From positions 1-11,193 of the forward strand of contig JAKEEL010000173.1 in the NCBI GenBank assembly GCA_022616595.1: a DNA stretch of 11,193 nt, given 5' to 3'. The stretch's first letter is position 1. Every line of letters begins with the position of its first letter. Position numbers and translations under genes: made by a program. Origin of the DNA: Methylococcaceae bacterium (GTDB lineage: Bacteria; Pseudomonadota; Gammaproteobacteria; Methylococcales; UBA1147). Below, piece by piece: positions 5,827-11,193 of the stretch. Below the pieces are notes generated by a model. The model did not search any database. It was given only the letters and a program-made list of their open reading frames with translations, and was not told where the DNA came from.

Positions 5827-7578
5827 ATGCAAGGTCAAAGCGAATTTTTAATGCAATTCATTAAATTGGCCGGACCCTTCTGGACTTCTGAGAATAAGGG
5901 TGTTATTCGCAAGCAGACAATATTCCTGGTGATTCTGACTGTATTGCAAATTGCAATCGCCGTCCTGATCACCGAGTGGAGCGCGGCGCTTTTCGATGCG
6001 CTGGAACAACGCTCGATGTCCGGCCTGATCCGACAAGCCGGTCTCCTGGTATTGATTTTTGCGGCCAGCATGGCCGTGACCGGAATACATTTGACGATCA
6101 AGCGACATCTGCAGATCGCCTGGCGTTCCTGGTTGAGCGAGCGTGTGATCGGTCAATGGATGCATCGAGGCCGTCATTATCAAGTTACGCACATTCATTC
6201 CGTGGAACACGATAACCCCGACGCCAGAATCGCCGAAGATATTCGCATTGCTACCGAAGACGCGATTTCTCTGGCCCATTCATTGGTCTACAGCCTCTTG
6301 TTGTTGATCAGTTTTACCAAAATTCTTTGGACTCTTTCGGGGGTCGTTCACCTGGATCTGGGGGTGATCAACCTACCGATTCCCGGGTACCTGGTCTTCA
6401 TCGCAATTGCTTACGCGGCTTACGCATCGACGCTGGGTTGGTGGATCGGAAAGCCGCTGACACTGATAACCAACGCCCGGCAAAGCGCGGAAGCAAATTT
6501 TCGATTCGGATTGGTCAAGGCCAGAGAGAATTCTCTAGCGATCGCGTTGATTCATGGAGAAGCCAATGAGAAACAACGGTTTCACAGTCTGTTCCAGGGT
6601 GTCGCCGAAGTTTTCAACCGGCAGACCGTAGCCTGGAAGAATATTCTTCTTTTCAACTCGGGTTATTCGGTACTGTCGTTGGCGTTCCCGGTTCTGGTTA
6701 CCGCGCCGCGCTACGTTCTCGGGAGCATCACGCTCGGCGCATTGACGCAATCCGTGCAGGCTTTTCAGCACATGGTTGCCGCGCTGTCGTGGCCGGTCAA
6801 CAGCATGGCCGAAATCGCGCAATGGCGCGCCTCGGTGGAACGGGTATTGAGCCTGGTGAAAGCCTTGGACGATTTGGAACAGGAAATGGCCCGTCCGGAC
6901 AAGAAACGAATCGCGCTGGAAAAACCCCCGTACTCGGCGCTGCGTTTTCACGATCTGTGTATTTCCCAACTGGACGGTGAGATCATCGTATCGGGTATTG
7001 ACGATGAAATCAAAGCCGGCGAGCGTGTGCTGGTGTCCGGCGATACGGCCACCGCGGCGAAGTTGTTCAAAGCGATTGCCGGCCTTTGGCCATGGGGATG
7101 CGGACGGATTGAATTACCGGATCAGGAATCGATGTTTTTCATGCCGCCCAGACCGTATTTGCCGGACGGTACTTTGCGCAGCGCGATTTGCTATCCGGCC
7201 GGTCCGGAAACATTCAGCGATCCCGCCATCCAGGAGCTTCTTGAAGTGGTCGGGCTAGAGGTATTCAAGGAGGAACTCGACCAATCCGATTCCTGGGAAA
7301 AAGCACTGACCCGGGAACAGCAGCAACGTCTCGGCCTGGTGCGTCTGCTGTTGGTTCGTCCGAAATGGATCTTATTCCAGGAAGCCTTTGATTCGCTGGA
7401 CCCGGAAGGCGAACAAAAGATGCTTGGTTTAATCTCTCAATATCTGCCCGGTGCCGCCATGCTCACGATTATGAATCAACCCACGGCGGAGGCTTATCAT
7501 CAGCGGCTTCTGGTATTGCCGAACGGCAATTCTTCTTCGGTAGGTAATAAGGAAACCCGGATTGAACCAGGTATTTGA
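5827..7578 (+). CDS. SbmA/YddA-type ABC membrane protein with degenerate (pseudo) ATPase domain
   Basis: The 583 residues match the ABC_membrane_2 architecture of YddA and vitamin-B12 transporter relatives. An N-terminal transmembrane domain (about residues 10-345, helices near 29-48, 72-92, 143-165, 183-205, 272-296 and 303-325) is followed by a nucleotide-binding domain (about 370-570). The fold is kept (AIAGLWPWG, RPYLPDGTLRSAI, RLGLVRLLLVRPKWILF), but every catalytic motif is altered. The P-loop reads GDTATAAK (405-412) without GK[ST]. The Q-loop glutamine is Pro441. The signature reads LTREQQQR (494-501). The Walker B aspartate is Gln518, with only Glu519 kept. The switch histidine is Asn550. 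The reading frame is intact, so selection still acts on it. SbmA/BacA relatives have no ATPase domain and use the proton gradient for peptide uptake. I infer an ATP-independent transporter here. Shine-Dalgarno GAGGAGA at 5812-5818. It overlaps the GH5 gene by 17 nt. Confidence 0.85.
   Translation: MQGQSEFLMQFIKLAGPFWTSENKGVIRKQTIFLVILTVLQIAIAVLITEWSAALFDALEQRSMSGLIRQAGLLVLIFAASMAVTGIHLTIKRHLQIAWRSWLSERVIGQWMHRGRHYQVTHIHSVEHDNPDARIAEDIRIATEDAISLAHSLVYSLLLLISFTKILWTLSGVVHLDLGVINLPIPGYLVFIAIAYAAYASTLGWWIGKPLTLITNARQSAEANFRFGLVKARENSLAIALIHGEANEKQRFHSLFQGVAEVFNRQTVAWKNILLFNSGYSVLSLAFPVLVTAPRYVLGSITLGALTQSVQAFQHMVAALSWPVNSMAEIAQWRASVERVLSLVKALDDLEQEMARPDKKRIALEKPPYSALRFHDLCISQLDGEIIVSGIDDEIKAGERVLVSGDTATAAKLFKAIAGLWPWGCGRIELPDQESMFFMPPRPYLPDGTLRSAICYPAGPETFSDPAIQELLEVVGLEVFKEELDQSDSWEKALTREQQQRLGLVRLLLVRPKWILFQEAFDSLDPEGEQKMLGLISQYLPGAAMLTIMNQPTAEAYHQRLLVLPNGNSSSVGNKETRIEPGI
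7549..7555 (+). promoter_or_regulatory. Ribosome-binding site inside the ABC gene for the TTG-started GH5 gene
   Basis: AAGGAAA lies six bases before a TTG at 7562. GH5 homology begins about a dozen codons later (LRGVNLGGWL at residues 13-22), and no ATG or GTG lies in between, so TTG is the most likely start. The site is within the last codons of the ABC gene, which supports translational coupling. Confidence 0.55.
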
Positions 7579-8746
7579 CAAACCGTTCGGCAGGAAACTG
7601 CGGGGAGTCAATCTGGGGGGATGGCTGGTGCTTGAGAAATGGATTACGCCAAGCCTTTTTGAAGGACTGCAGGCGACCGACGAAACCTCGTACTGCGTGG
7701 AACTGGGCGCACATGCGGAGCGATTCCTGACAAGGCACTGGGACACATTCATCACGCGGGATGATTTCTCCTGGCTCGCCACGACGGGAATCAACGCGAT
7801 CAGAATTCCCTTGGGCCATTGGCTTTTCGGGCCGGGCTATCCCTATCACAGAAGCTATGGATCGAGTACCCATCCCTTTGTCGAGGGCGGCGTAGCCGTT
7901 CTTGATCGAGCTTTCGAGTGGGCGGAGGACTTCGGTTTTAAGGTCGTTCTCGATCTACATGCCGCACCGGGTTGTCAAAACGGATTCGACAACGGCGGAA
8001 TCCTGAACGTATGCGAGTGGCATACCGATGAACACTACATCCGCCATGCACTGGAGTTGCTGGGGCGCTTGGCCGAACGCTACCACGCCCGCCCGGCACT
8101 GCATGCGATCGAAGTATTGAACGAACCGCGCTGGGATATCGAGACCAACTTGTTGAAAGAATACAACACGGCCGCCTATCATCGAATTCGGAAATTCTGC
8201 TCTCCGGAACGAGTCGCCGTCGTCTTTCACGACGGCTTTCGCTCATTCCGGGAATACATCGGTTTCCTGCCGGGACCGGAGTTTCACAACGTCGTGTTGG
8301 ATATTCATCGCTATCAATGTTTTACCCGCGAGGATATCGATGCCGACATTTATGGCCACATTCAAAAAGCCGCCGTTACCTGGAAAGACGAAGCGGACGA
8401 GATGATCCGGGATCTCGGCCACGCGACCTATGTCGGTGAATGGAGTCTCGGACTCGACTTGAAGTCCGTTTTCCGGCGCACCGAGGGACCCTTCGATCCC
8501 GCGCGGCAGGAACCGGACGAGCTTCAATTGTCGCTTGCCTACCGGGCGTATGCCGCGGCGCAACTCCTGACCTTCGAAAAATATCCAGGGTGGTTCTTCT
8601 GGACCTATAAAACCGAATCGAGTCCGGCCTGGAGTTTTCGCGAAAGCGTCAATAGAGGCTGGTTACCCGGATATTTCGGTTTCGCGGGCCGCGGGGTCCA
8701 GCACTTCCGAGGGCTACCGGATTCGGAAGGCCAGGGAGCCAGTTGA
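7562..8746 (+). CDS. GH5 family glycoside hydrolase, exo-beta-1,3-glucanase-like
   Basis: The 394-residue protein begins almost directly with LRGVNLGGWLVLEKWITPSLF, the hallmark of GH5 glucan 1,3-beta-glucosidases (EXG type). Further landmarks are INAIRIPLGHW, LDLHAAPGCQNGFDNGG, the acid/base motif EVLNEPRW with Glu188, DIHRYQCF, the nucleophile motif YVGEWSLG with Glu293, and GWFFWTYK near 353-360. Both catalytic glutamates and the surrounding active-site residues are present, so the enzyme should be active on beta-1,3-linked or related glucosides. Most relatives are secreted, but no signal peptide exists here because the first motif starts at residue 13. The enzyme is therefore probably cytoplasmic. 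It overlaps the transporter gene upstream by 17 nt, which implies that its substrate may be what that protein imports. The alternative is that it removes glucose from an intracellular compound. Its stop lies one base from the stop of the opposing dehydrogenase gene. Confidence 0.9.
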   Translation: MNQVFDKPFGRKLRGVNLGGWLVLEKWITPSLFEGLQATDETSYCVELGAHAERFLTRHWDTFITRDDFSWLATTGINAIRIPLGHWLFGPGYPYHRSYGSSTHPFVEGGVAVLDRAFEWAEDFGFKVVLDLHAAPGCQNGFDNGGILNVCEWHTDEHYIRHALELLGRLAERYHARPALHAIEVLNEPRWDIETNLLKEYNTAAYHRIRKFCSPERVAVVFHDGFRSFREYIGFLPGPEFHNVVLDIHRYQCFTREDIDADIYGHIQKAAVTWKDEADEMIRDLGHATYVGEWSLGLDLKSVFRRTEGPFDPARQEPDELQLSLAYRAYAAAQLLTFEKYPGWFFWTYKTESSPAWSFRESVNRGWLPGYFGFAGRGVQHFRGLPDSEGQGAS

Positions 8747-8747
8747 C

Positions 8748-9665
8748 TCAACCCGGTACCCGCAGCACCGAATCGATTTCCCGGCGGATTGCCTGCGCCG
8801 ATTCTTTCAACGCCGCCATTTCCGAATCGTTCAGAGTCGGCTGCAAAACGCGCGTGATGCCGGCCCTGCCGACCACCACGGGCAGGCTCATGCAAACGTC
8901 GCGGATTCCATAATAATCACACAGCAGGGTACTCACCGGCATGGTTCGGCAAGTATCGAATACAATGGCCTCGATGATCGTACAGGTTGCGAGCGAAATC
9001 GCGAAGTTCGTAAAGCCTTTGTGTCGGAAAACCATGAAACCCGCATCCACAGCCTCCTCGAAAAATTTCCGGCGGGTCTCGGTTTCCAGCAGCTTGACCC
9101 CTCCGGCTTGCGCGATACTCATCGCCGGAAACTGGGTTTCACCATGTTCACCGAGGATGTAGGCTCGAACATCGTCCGGATGGATCGAAAGTTCGGACGA
9201 GAGCATGGACCGGTAGCGCGCCGAATCGATCAAGGTTCCGGTACCAATGACCCGCGTGCTCGGGAAACCGGAAAATTGTATTGCCGCATAGGTCAGAACA
9301 TCGACCGGATTGGAAACGATGACCAGAATCGCCTGCGGACTCGCGGCCGCGATGATTGGAATCAATTCTCTGAACAGTTCCGCGTTCCCTTGCGACAGTT
9401 CCATTCTCGATGACATCTTGGGATTCGTCGGTACGGAAGCCGCGAGCACTACGATATCCGAAGCCTCGGCGTCTTCGATCGATCCCTGACGGATCCTCAT
9501 CTGCTTCGCAAGCAGGGGCTGGGCATGCTGAAGATCATAGGCCTCCCCCTTCGCGACCTCCGGTGTCCGCCCGATCAAAACCATTTCATCGCCAAGGCCT
9601 TTCATCAGAATCGTGTAAGCCAACGTCGAACCGACCCGTCCGACCCCGACAATCGATATTTTCAT
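8748..9665 (-). CDS. Lactate/malate dehydrogenase-family enzyme with unusual specificity residues
   Basis: A 305-residue protein starting MKISIVGVGRVGST. ATG 9665 is preferred over a TTG seven codons upstream because the Rossmann strand starts at once and GGGG precedes it. The LDH/MDH fold is clear: Gly7-x-Gly9-x-x-Gly12, DLQHA (44-48), SNPVDVLTYA (118-127), GTGTLIDSAR (141-150, Asp147 and Arg150) and catalytic GEHGETQFP with His174. Two key sites deviate. After strand beta-2 the NAD-binding Asp is replaced by Gly-Arg (LIGRTPE, Gly32-Arg33), the pattern of NADP-using members. In the mobile loop, where LDH has Gln and MDH has Arg, there is Thr80 (ASVPTNPKMSSR, with Arg87 kept). The enzyme is therefore a 2-hydroxyacid dehydrogenase of uncertain substrate, perhaps NADP-linked. 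It is cytoplasmic and probably monocistronic, and its leader carries a small hairpin (9708-9721). Confidence 0.9.
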   Translation of the reverse strand: MKISIVGVGRVGSTLAYTILMKGLGDEMVLIGRTPEVAKGEAYDLQHAQPLLAKQMRIRQGSIEDAEASDIVVLAASVPTNPKMSSRMELSQGNAELFRELIPIIAAASPQAILVIVSNPVDVLTYAAIQFSGFPSTRVIGTGTLIDSARYRSMLSSELSIHPDDVRAYILGEHGETQFPAMSIAQAGGVKLLETETRRKFFEEAVDAGFMVFRHKGFTNFAISLATCTIIEAIVFDTCRTMPVSTLLCDYYGIRDVCMSLPVVVGRAGITRVLQPTLNDSEMAALKESAQAIRREIDSVLRVPG

Positions 9666-9707
9666 GTCATACGACCCCGAAACCAAAATCGAAACATGGT
9701 AGATTCC

Positions 9708-9721
9708 GGGGCATTTGCCCC
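9708..9721 (-). promoter_or_regulatory. Small GC hairpin or palindrome in the dehydrogenase leader
   Basis: GGGGC-attt-GCCCC (9708-9721) lies 43-56 bases upstream of the dehydrogenase ATG. Read on the minus strand it is GGGGCAAATGCCCC. No T-run follows on either strand, so it is not a terminator. It could be an operator half-site pair or a leader hairpin; only the symmetry is visible. Confidence 0.3.
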
Positions 9722-9803
9722 AAACTACTGCGCAATATCACCAAAAAGATTCTGATCCGAATCCGCATCGTACAATGCAACACATGGATGTTTAATAAAT
9801 ATT

Positions 9804-9834
9804 TTGCATTGGCATATATCATGCCTGCTATAAA
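9804..9834 (+). promoter_or_regulatory. Candidate sigma-70 promoter with extended -10 for the small RNA
   Basis: TTGCAT (9804-9809) and TATAAA (9829-9834) are 19 bp apart, slightly long. The -10 box is preceded by TG plus one base (TGC-TATAAA), the extended -10 form that relaxes the need for a good -35. The spacer contains the palindrome GGCAT-N5-ATGCC (9811-9825), a possible operator. No plus-strand gene lies downstream, only the candidate RNA below. Confidence 0.4.
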
Positions 9835-9840
9835 GCACAA

Positions 9841-9992
9841 CCTCTTCGACTTGTACGCTGACGCCCGGATTCAAGTGAAGTCGAACCCGATATGCGATGC
9901 AGACCCGCCCAGTTTTGTCTAAAACTACGCTGCGCCGTTATGCGGGAATCTTCACAAGGTAGCCATCCTTCGCCGGGCGTCAGTTCTTTTTT
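9841..9992 (+). ncRNA. Candidate intergenic small RNA with enclosing terminator stem
   Basis: This stretch has no coding frame that looks real, but its structure looks deliberate. CTGACGCCCGG (9858-9868) pairs perfectly over 11 bp with CCGGGCGTCAG (9973-9983), and the second arm is followed at once by TTCTTTTTT (9984-9992), as in an intrinsic terminator. Within the 104-nt interval are a second nested stem, GTGAAG/CTTCAC (9875-9880 and 9950-9955), and a hairpin AGTTTT-gtct-AAAACT (9911-9926). With the extended -10 promoter upstream, a transcript of about 150 nt is predicted, starting near 9841. It does not resemble 6S, tmRNA, SRP or RNase P RNA by eye. The 3' flank up to 10074 is the downstream region of the opposing hydrolase gene and shows nothing else. 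This rests on pattern only; no expression or conservation data were available. Confidence 0.4.
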
Positions 9993-10074
9993 CCATTTCG
10001 TAAACCAGCGTCGGATAGAGACACGCGTACGGTTCGATCGAATAATGAACGAGCGGATAGTCCTGTCTTCACTG

Positions 10075-11175
10075 TCACAAATATTTCGTCAGAAAACCGC
10101 GCAATTTTTGTGCGACCACATCAAAGTACGGGTTCGCCTGGCCATTGTAACGATTGGTTCGGCGGACCAGGTATGAATGCGGCAGATCCTGATCGCTGAT
10201 GTGGACGATATCGGCCCCATTGGACAATCTGACCGTCCGATCACCGGGGGCAGGCCCGAATGTTGCCAGCATCGCGGGTGCGTCCAGTTCGCCGAAAAAA
10301 TCCAGAATAGCCTTCGCAGATACACGCTGGTCCAGATAGGTCATTGTGCCAAAAGCCGGAACCTTGAGCCTCGCGGCAGATTCGTAAAGCATTTCCGGCC
10401 CCGCGTCCATTTCAGCGTCTTTAAGTTCGCCCTGCCCAAGTTGATTGTTCAACAGCCTGTGAACTTGACAGATGCCGTTCATCATACGGTATTTATATTT
10501 CACCGGATTGACCGGCATCTTTGCGTTGATCGACAGACCACGCAGGACCGGTAAACAAGCCAGACGGTAAAGTGCATCGAAATAGGGCAGGCGGATAGCC
10601 GGCGCAAACAGCAACAGCGCATGGATTTCAGGATGCCGGAGCGCCGCATCAATGGCAAGTGCACCGCCCAGTGAGAACCCGCCCACGATCGATTTCCTGC
10701 CCACGAAAGACGCGATTCTCAGTCCGGTCTCGACCTCCGCGCGCCATTGTTCAGCGGTAACGCGGCTTAATTCCCGGGTATCGGTACCGTGTCCCGGCAG
10801 CAGAATCGAAACGACATTGAAGCCCTCTTCATAGAGCAATGCCGCGAGATCTCCCATGTAAAACGGTGAGTCATTCAGCCCGTGGATCAGCAATACCGAA
10901 TATTCCGTACGCCTTGGATAAAGAAACCCGATCGGGCTGCTGGGTAGACGGTAATTCCGGCTTTTCTGTCGTATCTCTGCTATTTTTTTCTGTTGATACT
11001 GCTCGAATCGAATTCGTCCAAGCTCCATACACCGGTCGACTCGAGCGTTGCAAACGGCGTAGGCCGGTGCAACCGGATCTTGGGCGCATGCGTTGCCAAA
11101 CCCCATCACCATCGGGACGCAGGCAACAAGCAGAAAAGCCGTTCCACGGCGGCAGATAAAATGCGGCATGGTCAT
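10075..11175 (-). CDS. Secreted alpha/beta hydrolase (esterase/lipase-like)
   Basis: A 366-residue protein with a Sec signal peptide: positive start, hydrophobic core AFLLVACVPMVMGF and probable signal peptidase I cleavage after Ala31 (ACA-QDP). The C30 context does not fit a lipobox. The mature part has the alpha/beta-hydrolase core: VLLIHGLNDSP (94-104, oxyanion loop), LLPGHG (125-130), the nucleophile elbow GGFSLGG with Ser168, TYLDQRVS with likely acid Asp282, and DLPHSYL with His333. It resembles carboxylesterases/monoglyceride lipases of the Hydrolase_4 type; the natural substrate is unknown. Two cysteines at 42 and 49, just after the signal peptide (VCNARVDRCM), could form a periplasmic disulfide. 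AGGG lies a few bases before the ATG at 11175, near the window edge, so whether it is first in an operon cannot be seen. No terminator with a T-run was found downstream. Confidence 0.88.
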   Translation of the reverse strand: MTMPHFICRRGTAFLLVACVPMVMGFGNACAQDPVAPAYAVCNARVDRCMELGRIRFEQYQQKKIAEIRQKSRNYRLPSSPIGFLYPRRTEYSVLLIHGLNDSPFYMGDLAALLYEEGFNVVSILLPGHGTDTRELSRVTAEQWRAEVETGLRIASFVGRKSIVGGFSLGGALAIDAALRHPEIHALLLFAPAIRLPYFDALYRLACLPVLRGLSINAKMPVNPVKYKYRMMNGICQVHRLLNNQLGQGELKDAEMDAGPEMLYESAARLKVPAFGTMTYLDQRVSAKAILDFFGELDAPAMLATFGPAPGDRTVRLSNGADIVHISDQDLPHSYLVRRTNRYNGQANPYFDVVAQKLRGFLTKYL

Positions 11176-11193
11176 GCATCCCTAACCTGCTTC

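Noticed and set aside
9410..9922. Plus-strand 170-codon frame
   Set aside because: It is antisense to the N-terminal Rossmann part of the dehydrogenase and then crosses the AT-rich gap; proline/serine/arginine-rich composition is typical of a shadow frame.
10028..10046. GGTTCGATCGAAT resembling a tRNA T-arm
   Set aside because: No acceptor stem, anticodon arm or CCA can be built around it; it is better explained by the 10-bp palindrome TTCGATCGAA.

Overview
The window looks like chromosomal DNA of a Gram-negative bacterium, most likely a gamma- or betaproteobacterium. The evidence is mid-range GC, proteobacterial-type 3-mercaptopyruvate sulfurtransferase and DUF4870 proteins, an SbmA/YddA-type inner-membrane protein and a periplasmic alpha/beta hydrolase with a signal peptide. 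I cannot name a genus. No rRNA, tRNA or CRISPR array was seen.

Layout. Positions 1-900 are a gene graveyard: the C-terminal part of a DDE transposase, then in the same frame the core of a peptide-type ABC ATPase without its P-loop, a 100-bp element bounded by perfect 20-bp inverted repeats, and the C-terminal half of a DUF2442 protein. At 1070-1447 is a small DUF4870 membrane protein. It converges on a minus-strand pair (1513-3572): an Asp-box (BNR) beta-propeller protein and a multi-pass membrane protein coupled through an ATGA overlap. A strong bidirectional hairpin sits where the two strands meet. Divergent from this pair is sseA (3632-4495). An unrecognised 142-residue protein follows (4788-5216), then about 600 bp of non-coding DNA unusually rich in inverted repeats (5217-5826).

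The most striking unit is 5827-8746. It holds an SbmA/YddA/BacA-type ABC membrane protein whose nucleotide-binding domain is complete in length but has lost the key residues of every ATPase motif. Its gene overlaps by 17 nt a cytoplasmic GH5 exo-beta-1,3-glucanase-like gene that starts with TTG. I infer a two-gene operon, possibly for uptake or processing of a beta-glucan or glycosylated compound without ATP hydrolysis.

Converging on it with a 1-nt gap is a lactate/malate dehydrogenase-family gene (8748-9665, minus). It carries a non-standard substrate-specificity residue and a coenzyme site that suggests NADP. Its 409-bp upstream region contains a candidate free-standing small RNA on the plus strand (about 9841-9992), with an extended -10 promoter, a palindrome in the promoter spacer, a nested secondary structure and a U-tract. 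The window closes with a secreted alpha/beta hydrolase (10075-11175, minus).
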